A stretch of DNA of 28,466 nt from WARW01 sp964582365 (lineage in GTDB: Bacteria; Patescibacteriota; Microgenomatia; UBA12405), in assembly GCA_964582365.1 (NCBI GenBank), contig CAZOQV010000010.1:1-28466 (forward strand), in the 5' to 3' direction. The position numbers were made by a program, and so were the translations under genes. The notes under the pieces are model-generated. The model was not told where the DNA came from and did no database searches. It worked only from the letters and a program-made list of their open reading frames with translations. Of the stretch, positions 1 to 6,420 are shown piece by piece. Position 1 is the first letter of the stretch, and every line of letters begins with the position of its first letter.

Positions 1-28
1 TAATTTTGATAAAGTTTTAGAAAAACTT

Positions 29-86
29 CTCCCTTTGTTAAGGGGAGATGTCGATCCCGCAGTGGCGGGAGAGACAGAGAGGATTT
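29..86 (+). repeat. CTCCC-type double-hairpin repeat, copy A
   Basis: The copy begins with CTCCCTTTGTTAAGGGGAG, which can fold into a stem. A second, variable hairpin follows between GTC and GAC, with arms TCCCGC/GCGGGA. It ends in a conserved tail AGAGAGGATTT. The same architecture recurs at 165-212, 3440-3482, 4501-4543 and 18499-18551, and inverted at 18444-18485. The second hairpin differs in sequence between copies but stays self-complementary. Confidence 0.85.
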
Positions 87-123
87 GAATAAAAATTTAA
101 ATCCTTCCTCCGGATAAACCAGT

Positions 124-157
124 ATCCTCCCTTATCAAAGGAGGATTTTATTTTTTT
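124..157 (+). terminator. Hairpin plus T-run, repeat-derived terminator
   Basis: ATCCTCC at 124-130 pairs with GGAGGAT at 140-146 and is followed on the plus strand by a T-rich run. It looks like an intrinsic terminator, but its sequence resembles the neighbouring CTCCC repeats, so it may simply be a degenerate repeat arm. Confidence 0.5.
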
Positions 158-164
158 AGATTAT

Positions 165-212
165 CTCCCTTTGTTAAGGGGAGATGTCGAGCAGAGCGAG
201 ACAGAGAGGATT
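165..212 (+). repeat. CTCCC-type double-hairpin repeat, copy B
   Basis: The 19-base first hairpin is identical to copy A. The second, variable hairpin is GTCGAGCAGAGCGAGAC, and the tail is AGAGAGGATT. The copy ends at the stop codon of the minus-strand gene that follows, so it forms that gene's 3' border. Confidence 0.8.
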
Positions 213-1074
213 AAGATATTAGGAGTGGTTTTTGGTTCTTGAATTTTTTATATCCAAAAAAGATACCTATTATTAGGAGTAAAAATAGAAGTGGAGAAAG
301 AGGTAAGACATAAAAACTAGTGTCGTATGATTTAGCGTTAAGACCAGAATCGAGAGCCATATTAACTTTGTAATGACCGGGCCAGAGAGGAGTGTTTAAT
401 TGACAAGTAGTTTGATCTGAACAAGAAAAATTTCGGGCGTGATTGTTTAAAACATTATCGGAGTTTAAGGTAAATTCTTTAATTATTTTATCGTTTTTGG
501 TGATGGTAATTTGGCCGTTAATCTTAAAAAAGAAATCGGAATTGTTTTTAACTTGGCCAGTGAAAGTGATGGGTCGAAAAAAAACATCTTTAATTTTTGG
601 GGAAATAGAAAAATTTTGGATGGCTGATTCAACTTTGGGATTTTCAACATCAGAAACAGTTAATAAAATATGAGAGCCAATTTTACCGGAGGCTTGACTA
701 AAATTATCCCTAGAACTGGTGGTGGTTAAATTTTGAGTAACAAAAAAAGTGTAGTAGTTATCAGAAAGAACGAGATCAGAATTGGTTTTGATTTTTAAAA
801 CTAATTGTCTTTTAGTTTTTGGAGCTAGGTTAAAAGATTGGCCTAATTGCAAATCTGAATTATTAAGAGAAAAAATAATATTGGGATCAGCAACGCCTTG
901 CTGATAATTGACAGAACCGGTGGTACCACTGGGAATCCAAGATAAAACTTCGGTATTTAAATTAATATAACTGTCGGAATTGTTGGTAACATCATAAGCC
1001 TGAATAATGGTGACACCGGGTTTTAAAACATATTCGATTTGAGAAGGGGAGAGGGTTAAATTAAAGGTTGGCAT
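211..1074 (-). CDS. DUF916-like surface protein with C-terminal membrane anchor
   Basis: This 287-residue protein is probably anchored in the membrane and exposed outside the cell. The first half resembles DUF916/WxL-associated beta-sandwich domains: it opens with a P-x-x-x-E-Y-x-L-x-P-G type strand, then a Y-x-V-x-N-x-S segment. A second Ig-like region follows (about residues 150-250). Residues about 256-275 form one strongly hydrophobic helix, followed by the basic tail GYKKFKNQK, as in a stop-transfer anchor. No signal peptide is visible, and an in-frame stop lies five codons upstream of the ATG, so export is unexplained. It is the last gene of a minus-strand cluster with the WxL-like protein. 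The function is inferred from fold resemblance only: probably cell-surface adhesion or envelope organisation. Confidence 0.65.
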   Translation of the reverse strand: MPTFNLTLSPSQIEYVLKPGVTIIQAYDVTNNSDSYINLNTEVLSWIPSGTTGSVNYQQGVADPNIIFSLNNSDLQLGQSFNLAPKTKRQLVLKIKTNSDLVLSDNYYTFFVTQNLTTTSSRDNFSQASGKIGSHILLTVSDVENPKVESAIQNFSISPKIKDVFFRPITFTGQVKNNSDFFFKINGQITITKNDKIIKEFTLNSDNVLNNHARNFSCSDQTTCQLNTPLWPGHYKVNMALDSGLNAKSYDTSFYVLPLSPLLFLLLIIGIFFGYKKFKNQKPLLIS

Positions 1075-1167
1075 AAATCTTAATTTCTAATGTCTAATGA
1101 TAAATTTTAATTTTTTAATATTCATTTTTTTGGAAATTGGAAATTAGAAATTGGGATTTTTTTTAAA

Positions 1168-2025
1168 TTAATATTTTGGGACGGCGATGAAATTAATAGA
1201 ATTTTGATAAGTGCCGGCGGGTTGAGCGGGAGAAATATTAATTTTGTAAGTAATAAGAGCGGAATGGTCTTTAACTGGAGTGGATTCTGACATAATAATT
1301 TTGGCAGTTTCACCGGAGGAATTATCGGCAAATTGACGAAAATAAGTGGAATTGGTGAAATAATTGGAAGTGCCGACACCGGTGGCAACCATACTGGAAT
1401 TAACACCAATGGCATTGAAACCAAAACCATAAGTGGAATTACTGGTCCAAACACCAGAAACAGATTCGGAGCAAGTGCCAGAATCACATTTAGTGTCAGG
1501 AATAGTGGAATTGCCACCAATAGATTTTAAAAAATGATCGGCAATGGCGAGGATATCATAACCACGTCCAGTGGGAGTACTTATAGTTAAAGTGTTGGTG
1601 ACAGTAGAACCAACATTGGGAGTTAAAGTCCCAAAATTTAAATCAAGATTACTAATAATAAAAGAGAGAGGGATGTTTTGTTCATAAAGATATTGGAAAC
1701 CGGCCTTAATGATGTATCCAGCAGAGTCATACCGCCCAGGAGAATTTTGACCGACAGTATCGGTTAAAGTATAATTAGCAGAACTTTTTTTACCAGAAGT
1801 CATATTAAAATTACCAAAATCAATGTGGTAACTGTTAGAATCGAAAGTTTGAGCAAGTGAGATTTTGGGTTGTAGATAGTAGATCGTAGATAAAACAATT
1901 AAAAAAAATCCAATTTTCAAATTCCAATTTAGCAATGAATTTTTAAAAGTTTTAATTTTAAATTTATTAATTAAATTTTTATTGAAAATTGAAAACTGAA
2001 AATTGAAAATTAATTTATTCTTCAT
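1168..2025 (-). CDS. WxL-like secreted surface protein
   Basis: This is a predicted exported protein of about 285 residues. A hydrophobic helix (LKIGFFLIVLSTIYYLQPK) ends at a plausible signal-peptidase site near S-L-A-Q. The mature part has an S-A-N-Y-x-x-x-D-T-V-G-Q segment, then beta-rich sequence with an S-G-V-W-T-S motif, resembling WxL-type surface domains. The start at 2025 (MKNKLIF) overlaps the end of the upstream gene by a few bases; an in-frame ATG at 2040 is also possible. The long, basic, Asn/Phe-rich N-terminus (before the hydrophobic helix) is encoded by tandem AATTTTC-like repeats, and the helix itself partly by an ATCTAC-type repeat. The signal peptide therefore appears to be built from repeat DNA. 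The exact role is unknown. Confidence 0.65.
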   Translation of the reverse strand: MKNKLIFNFQFSIFNKNLINKFKIKTFKNSLLNWNLKIGFFLIVLSTIYYLQPKISLAQTFDSNSYHIDFGNFNMTSGKKSSANYTLTDTVGQNSPGRYDSAGYIIKAGFQYLYEQNIPLSFIISNLDLNFGTLTPNVGSTVTNTLTISTPTGRGYDILAIADHFLKSIGGNSTIPDTKCDSGTCSESVSGVWTSNSTYGFGFNAIGVNSSMVATGVGTSNYFTNSTYFRQFADNSSGETAKIIMSESTPVKDHSALITYKINISPAQPAGTYQNSINFIAVPKY

Positions 2026-2677
2026 CTGATTCCAAATCAATCTTTTTAACTAAATTTTCAGAAGAATTTAAAAGTGATTTGGCGGAATCTTTAATTTTAG
2101 TGGTGTGATTTTTTTGAGTTGGAGTAAGAGGAGAAGATAATAATTCAGAGCTAGAATCGATGATTTGACTAAGGCCAGTTTTTAATTTAAGAGAGTGCCA
2201 AAGCAAAATATCAGTTTCATCGGTAGCGATGATTTGGTCGTTTTTCTTTTTTTCTAAAAACTGATGGCCGATAAACCAAGATAGAGGAGTGATTAGTAAA
2301 AGAGAAGAAAGAGAAATGACAGAAGTGGAGGAATTGAGTGATTGTGATAGGATTAGAACTAGAAAAAGAGAATAAACCAAAGTGGTGGTGGGTGGGTTTT
2401 GAAAAGAGATAACAAAAAGAAAAAAATAAATTAAAAAGAAAAATTGAGAGTTTAGACCGTTAGTGGAAAAAATAATAACATTAATCAAAAGACCAATTAG
2501 ATGAATAGAAAATGTTTGCTTGGTGAAATAGAGAATAATAATGACAACTGAGATGATGGCAATTAGTTGAGGAGCAAAATAAAGCAAATCAGAAATCGAA
2601 AAAAGAAAAGAGAAAATTGAGACTAAAAAGAATAAAACAATATTGATAATTTGAGGCATTATAATAGTATCGGTCAT
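2015..2677 (-). CDS. Membrane protein with orphan DHp-like (HisKA) helix pair
   Basis: This 220-residue protein has about five hydrophobic segments between residues 8 and 140, then a cytoplasmic tail. The tail (about 150-215) resembles the dimerisation/phosphoacceptor (DHp) helices of sensor histidine kinases. H161 sits in L-L-W-H-S-L-K-L-K-T-G-L, where kinases have S-H-E-L-K-T-P-L. Further on come S-S-E-L-L, L-T-P-T-Q-K and S-A-K-S-L-L-N-S-S-E-N-L, matching the second helix pattern. No ATP-binding domain follows: the protein ends at E220. It could be a degenerate kinase, a phosphotransfer partner or a simple dimeric membrane anchor. It is the first gene of the minus-strand surface cluster, and its end overlaps the start of the WxL-like gene. 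Membrane location is confident; the kinase relation is moderate. Confidence 0.6.
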   Translation of the reverse strand: MTDTIIMPQIINIVLFFLVSIFSFLFSISDLLYFAPQLIAIISVVIIILYFTKQTFSIHLIGLLINVIIFSTNGLNSQFFFLIYFFLFVISFQNPPTTTLVYSLFLVLILSQSLNSSTSVISLSSLLLITPLSWFIGHQFLEKKKNDQIIATDETDILLWHSLKLKTGLSQIIDSSSELLSSPLTPTQKNHTTKIKDSAKSLLNSSENLVKKIDLESDEE

Positions 2678-2723
2678 TTTTAATTAAGTATCAAGTTTTT
2701 AGAGAGAATGTTAAGATTTATTA

Positions 2724-3338
2724 ATGAGGCTGTTAGAAAATATACAAAGGCTGAAGATAGTGGATGGGTTGCTGGTGTTGGGATTTTTATTGATAATTGG
2801 AGGAATTGGAATGAACTTTAAAGATTTATTTTTAGGACAAGAAAAAGCGGAAGTGGTGAAAGTGGAGAAAATTAGTCCAATAGTAAAAAATGAGGTAGAA
2901 GTTGATAGTTTAGTAAAGATTGATGTAGCTGGTGAGGTAATAAAACCAGGGGTTTATGAATTAAAAAACGGGTCAAGAATTGAAGATGTATTAATAGTAG
3001 CAGGAGGTTTAAGTGCCAATGCTGATCGAGAGTGGATAGAGAAAAATTTGAATAAGGCAGAAAAAATTTATGATGGAGAAAAGATTTATATACCTAAGGT
3101 TGGGGATAATATAATTAATAATGAAAAATTAATAATTAATAATAATAAAATTATTAGATTAAATTCGGCGAGTTTGGAAGAATTGGATAAATTGGATGGG
3201 GTGGGGCCGGCGATTGCCCAAAGAATTATTGATTATCGGACTGAAAATGGGGGGTTTAAAAGTGTGGAGGAAATCAAATTAGTGCCGGGAATTGGGGATA
3301 AAATGTTTGAAAAAATTAAAGATGAAATACAATTATAA
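2724..3338 (+). CDS. comEA: ComEA-like competence DNA-binding protein
   Basis: ComEA binds incoming double-stranded DNA at the outer face of the membrane and hands it to ComEC. The 204-residue protein has one N-terminal transmembrane helix (about 12-30) and then an SLBB domain (about 62-125, V-D-V/I-A-G-E-V-x-x-P-G-V-Y core). It ends in two helix-hairpin-helix motifs (about 143-204, LNSASLEELDKLDGVGPAIA and then V-P-G-I-G). The linker between SLBB and HhH, I-N-N-E-K-L-I-I-N-N-N, comes from an AT-rich repeat at 3113-3145 that also occurs inside leuS in the same frame. The gene precedes the two separate ComEC parts, forming a DNA-uptake cluster. Confidence 0.88.
   Translation: MRLLENIQRLKIVDGLLVLGFLLIIGGIGMNFKDLFLGQEKAEVVKVEKISPIVKNEVEVDSLVKIDVAGEVIKPGVYELKNGSRIEDVLIVAGGLSANADREWIEKNLNKAEKIYDGEKIYIPKVGDNIINNEKLIINNNKIIRLNSASLEELDKLDGVGPAIAQRIIDYRTENGGFKSVEEIKLVPGIGDKMFEKIKDEIQL
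3113..3145 (+). repeat. AATTAATAAT-type repeat inside comEA
   Basis: This is a copy of a family of about 32 bases also found in leuS (7260-7293, 9219-9245) and between ruvA and ruvB (19719-19750). Here it reads I-N-N-E-K-L-I-I-N-N-N, in the same frame as in leuS. It falls in the linker between the SLBB and helix-hairpin-helix domains, where an insertion would be tolerated. Confidence 0.7.
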
Positions 3339-3350
3339 TTTTTTAATTTC

Positions 3351-3417
3351 TCGTTATATATTTTTTCTTTGCGTCAATACTGGCGTGTTGAAAGCACGAA
3401 AAAATACATAACTTCGA
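3351..3417. repeat. Long imperfect palindrome upstream of comEC
   Basis: TTATATATTTTTTC (left arm) and the reverse complement of GAAAAAATACATAA (right arm, 3398-3411) match at 13 of 14 positions, enclosing about 30 bases. A related palindrome with ATATTTTT-containing arms lies at 4408-4487, just after the ComEC competence-domain gene. Each is followed within about 25 bases by a CTCCC-type repeat. Confidence 0.65.
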
Positions 3418-3439
3418 AATGTTTAAAAATTAATGATCT

Positions 3440-3482
3440 CTCCCTTTGTTAAGGGGAGATGTCCGAAGGACAGAGAGGATTT
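3440..3482 (+). repeat. CTCCC-type double-hairpin repeat, copy C
   Basis: The first hairpin is identical to copies A and B. The second hairpin is GTCCGAAGGAC. The tail AGAGAGGATTT runs directly into the ATG at 3485, so GAGG lies about seven bases before the start codon and could act as the Shine-Dalgarno sequence of the comEC gene. Confidence 0.85.
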
Positions 3483-3484
3483 AA

Positions 3485-4417
3485 ATGAAAAAATGGAAAA
3501 CTATTTTTATCTGGGTTTTGATAATTTTATTATGTATTTTTATTTATAAGTTTATAGATAAGGATAGTTTGATTGGGGTGATTTTTAAAAATTTACCACC
3601 CAAAGAAGCGGCCTTGATGGCGGGGATGGTGTTTGGGAATCAGAATAATTTTGATAAAAATATGGTTACAAGTTTTAGAGACAGTGGAGTAATTCATATT
3701 ATGGTGGTGAGTGGAACAAATATAGTGTTAATTTTTAGAGGGTTAGTAGAGAGAATGGCCGAGTGGTTGGGGAGAAAAAGAGCGATAGTTTTGGGATTTG
3801 GAATAATTTTAATTTATATGAATTGGGTAGGATTTGAAATCCCAGCAGTGAGAGCTTTTTTATTAACAAGTTTATTTTATTGGGCGCAATTGTTGGGAAG
3901 AAAATTTAATTTAGGACGAGCCATCTTTTTAATAATGATAATTATGGTTTTGGCCGATTACAGGGTGTTTACCAGTGCTAGTTTTTATTTGAGTTTTGTG
4001 GCTTTTGGAGCGGTGGTATTAAATTTTCAAAAAGAAAGAAAATGGTGGAGTGATTTGTGGAATTCATTTTGGGTAGGGTTGTGGTTGTTGCCATTATTAG
4101 TTTTTTATTTTGGAACAACTAGTCTGGTGGCGCCGATTACTAATGCTTTGATTCTATTTTTAATAGAAATTATTAGTTTATTGGGAATCTTTGGATCATT
4201 AATAGGATTGGCGGTGCCGGTTTTTGGAAAAATAATTTTATGGCTGAGTTATCCGTTGTTGAAATATATACTATATATAGTAGAGTTGTTGGGAAAGTTG
4301 CCGTTCGCGAGTGTAGAAATTAAATTTAATTGGCTTTGGGCGATTGGTTGGTATTTGATTTTGGTTTGTTTTTTGATTAAAAAGTCTCATTATAAATTTA
4401 TTCATTCGGCTCGATGA
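3485..4417 (+). CDS. comEC: ComEC/Rec2 competence domain (membrane channel part)
   Basis: This is the polytopic membrane part of the single-stranded DNA uptake channel ComEC. It has 310 residues, about eight hydrophobic helices and the family signature near residues 62-85: the H-I-M-V-V-S-G-T-N segment matches the H-x-x-x-V-S-G-x-N/H of ComEC competence domains. The usual ComEC polypeptide has an N-terminal OB-like region, this domain and a C-terminal metallo-beta-lactamase domain in one chain of roughly 700 residues. Here the OB-like part is missing or very short, and the hydrolase part is a separate gene about 210 bases downstream. The C-terminus (F-I-H-S-A-R-stop) is encoded inside a repeat palindrome, so insertion may have set the present end. 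The putative ribosome-binding site GAGG is supplied by repeat copy C. Confidence 0.85.
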   Translation: MKKWKTIFIWVLIILLCIFIYKFIDKDSLIGVIFKNLPPKEAALMAGMVFGNQNNFDKNMVTSFRDSGVIHIMVVSGTNIVLIFRGLVERMAEWLGRKRAIVLGFGIILIYMNWVGFEIPAVRAFLLTSLFYWAQLLGRKFNLGRAIFLIMIIMVLADYRVFTSASFYLSFVAFGAVVLNFQKERKWWSDLWNSFWVGLWLLPLLVFYFGTTSLVAPITNALILFLIEIISLLGIFGSLIGLAVPVFGKIILWLSYPLLKYILYIVELLGKLPFASVEIKFNWLWAIGWYLILVCFLIKKSHYKFIHSAR

Positions 4418-4487
4418 TATTTTTACTGTGCTCGCACCCTTCGGCATTGCACCTCGGTGGCTCCGCGCGGAAAAATACCATCTCGCC
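4408..4487. repeat. Long imperfect palindrome overlapping the comEC stop
   Basis: The arms are GGCTCGATGATATTTTTA and the reverse complement of AAAAATACCATCTCGCC (ending at 4487), with a GC-rich centre. It overlaps the last codons and stop of the ComEC competence-domain gene. It is followed 13 bases later by CTCCC repeat copy D, the same order as at 3351-3482. Confidence 0.65.
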
Positions 4488-4500
4488 AAATTTTATAATT

Positions 4501-4543
4501 CTCCCTTTGTTAAGGGGAGATGTCCGAAGGACAGAAAGGATTT
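4501..4543 (+). repeat. CTCCC-type double-hairpin repeat, copy D
   Basis: It is nearly identical to copy C, including the second hairpin GTCCGAAGGAC; the tail reads AGAAAGGATTT. A degenerate further copy at 4589-4629 keeps the tail AGAGAGGATTTGAATAAAAA seen after copy A and leads into the ATG of the next gene. The 212 bases between the two comEC parts consist mainly of these repeats. Confidence 0.85.
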
Positions 4544-4629
4544 AAACAAAAAAGTGAAATACAAAAATAAACAAAATATAAATTTTATTGGGAGATCCCA
4601 TAACAGCAGGAGAGAGGATTTGAATAAAA

Positions 4630-5388
4630 ATGAAAACTAGACTCATTTTATTTTTGTCGTTAATAGTTTTAGTAGCGATTTTTTTCTTGACCTTGCCATC
4701 GCAAAAAGTGGAAGTCTATTTTTGTGATGTGGGGCAAGGAGATGCGGCTTTAATTACTTATAAAAATTGGCAAATGTTAATTGATACCGGTCCGAATAAT
4801 AAAAAAGTATTGACTTGTTTAGAAAGGCATTTGCCGTTTTGGGATAAAAAAATTGAAGTGGTGATGATTACTCATGGAGATAATGATCATGATGGTGGTT
4901 TGCCGGACGTGTTAAATTTTTATCAAATTGAACAACTTTTTAGTTCAGAAAATTTGAGCCAATTTGATCTAATTAAGACCGATTGGATGGTTTTTGAGGT
5001 GGTCAACCCGGAGAGAAAAATAGAAAAAGGAAAAGACACTAATGAAAATTCGGTGGCGGGAATTTTAAAATTTTATAGTGTAGATTTAAAAAAAGAAGTA
5101 AAAGTTTTTATGGCGGCAGATATTGATTTAGAAACAGAACAAAGATTAGTGTGGATGAAAATTTTAAATGAGGAAGTAGATGTGTTGAAGGTGAGTCACC
5201 ATGGATCAAAAGATGGAAGCAGTGAAGAATTATTGGAAAGATTAAAACCAAAGATGGCAGTGATTAGTGTGGGGACAAAAAATAGATTTGGGCATCCAAC
5301 CAAAGAAGTTTTAGACAGATTAAAGGAAAGAGGAATTGAAGTTAAAAGAACTGATAAAGATGGAGAAATAAAATTAATTATTCCTTAG
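4630..5388 (+). CDS. ComEC-type metallo-beta-lactamase domain protein
   Basis: The 252-residue protein has one N-terminal transmembrane helix (about 4-21) followed by a metallo-beta-lactamase fold. The metal site T-H-G-D-N-D-H-D-G-G is at 81-90 (H82, D84, D86, H87). Earlier come V-G-Q-G-D-A (about 34-39) and L-I-D-T-G; later M-A-A-D-I-D and V-S-H-H-G-S-K. These are the marks of the C-terminal hydrolase domain of ComEC, thought to degrade the non-transported DNA strand or otherwise process DNA at the channel mouth. As a separate gene right after the competence domain, it probably acts in trans with it. The N-terminal helix would place it outside the membrane, as in full-length ComEC. Its start follows a degenerate CTCCC repeat. 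Confidence 0.85.
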   Translation: MKTRLILFLSLIVLVAIFFLTLPSQKVEVYFCDVGQGDAALITYKNWQMLIDTGPNNKKVLTCLERHLPFWDKKIEVVMITHGDNDHDGGLPDVLNFYQIEQLFSSENLSQFDLIKTDWMVFEVVNPERKIEKGKDTNENSVAGILKFYSVDLKKEVKVFMAADIDLETEQRLVWMKILNEEVDVLKVSHHGSKDGSSEELLERLKPKMAVISVGTKNRFGHPTKEVLDRLKERGIEVKRTDKDGEIKLIIP

Positions 5389-6367
5389 AGGTATGATTGT
5401 AAACTGCTTGGGAAACTTCTTTTATAAAACTGGCAGCTCGATTAAAATCATTAGCACGACTCATGACACAAAGAAGATATGGTTTGCCTGGTAGATAAAT
5501 AATACCGCAATCGTGGAGTTGTTTTTCTTGACTAGGGAGAAATTGACGTTCACCAAATTTGTGGGCAATATTGATATTTGCAGGAACTCCGGCTACTAAG
5601 CCTTTGTAATATTGAGTTTTAGCTAAAATGCTTAAAGCTTTTTCAGAAGTTTCTTTTTCTAGATAAGATGAATTAAATAAGATACGATAAAAAGAGGCAT
5701 AATCTTTGACAGTTATGATGTTTCCATTTGGATCCTGTTGAGCCTTAGAAATGTCAACGTCAAGATCTTTGTAGATTTCATATATTTTCATATTGTCGAT
5801 ATTATCAAGCAATAATTCGTAGGCAGCATTATCAGAGTAAATGATCATACGATTAATTAAATCTTCGATGGTATATTCTTTGTCTTGTTCTAAAGTTTGA
5901 GTAGGGGTAATGTTTTGTTGGCTGTAATCGAAAGCTTGAGTATTAGTAATTAATTTGGTTAAGATAGTGGAATCTTTTTCAGATTCTTTTAAATAGGCAA
6001 TCATAACTGGAACCTTAATAAGACTGGCGGGAGAAAAATATTCTTTTTCATTAATACCAAACCAAGGTCCGTTGTTTAAATCGCGATAATAAACAGAAGC
6101 AAAACTGATTTTATTATTATTGGTTTCTTGATCAATGATAAAACTAATTGATTTTCTTAAAGAACTTAAGTTTTTATCTTGACTAATACTGGGAACATCA
6201 CATTCTAGAAGAGGATTGATAAATTGATAATTGTAACTTTTTCGAATTTCTTTGGTTATATTTTGATTAGCATCAGTGAAGAGATAGGGCGAAGCAAAAA
6301 GACCACAAGCAAAGCTTATTAGAGTTAGTGAAGAGATACCTATTATTTTTTTAGTCGATAAATCCAT
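5378..6367 (-). CDS. Beta-lactamase-fold serine hydrolase
   Basis: This is a class A beta-lactamase-like or penicillin-interacting serine hydrolase of 329 residues. An N-terminal hydrophobic helix (about 8-30) acts as signal or anchor, so the enzyme works outside the membrane. The three family motifs are visible: S-L-I-K at 115-118 (nucleophile S115 and K118), S-D-N at 178-180, and K-F-G at 270-272 in place of K-T-G. No clear class A omega-loop E-x-x-x-N was recognised, so real beta-lactamase activity is uncertain; a peptidoglycan-related peptidase or esterase is equally possible. It is divergent from leuS with only 53 bases between them, and its last codons overlap the end of the convergent hydrolase gene by 11 bases. 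Confidence 0.8.
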   Translation of the reverse strand: MDLSTKKIIGISSLTLISFACGLFASPYLFTDANQNITKEIRKSYNYQFINPLLECDVPSISQDKNLSSLRKSISFIIDQETNNNKISFASVYYRDLNNGPWFGINEKEYFSPASLIKVPVMIAYLKESEKDSTILTKLITNTQAFDYSQQNITPTQTLEQDKEYTIEDLINRMIIYSDNAAYELLLDNIDNMKIYEIYKDLDVDISKAQQDPNGNIITVKDYASFYRILFNSSYLEKETSEKALSILAKTQYYKGLVAGVPANINIAHKFGERQFLPSQEKQLHDCGIIYLPGKPYLLCVMSRANDFNRAASFIKEVSQAVYNHTSKE

Positions 6368-6420
6368 TTGTATAAATATAATAATAACATTAAATAGAGT
6401 TTTTTGTAGTAAAATAGCCT
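6368..6420. promoter_or_regulatory. Divergent promoters, serine hydrolase and leuS
   Basis: The 53-base gap must hold both promoters. For leuS, TAAAAT at 6410-6415 lies five bases before the ATG, implying a leaderless mRNA. For the hydrolase, TATATT (minus strand, 6375-6380) lies seven bases before its ATG. No good -35 box is visible for either. Confidence 0.6.

Noticed and set aside
1122..1520. Hydrophobic Pro/Leu-rich frame overlapping the WxL-like gene
   Set aside because: It lies in another frame of the same strand within a well-supported gene; no start signal or recognisable domain.
4428..4640. 70-codon frame between the two comEC parts
   Set aside because: It is made of the palindrome and the CTCCC repeat; composition and content are those of repeats, not a protein.
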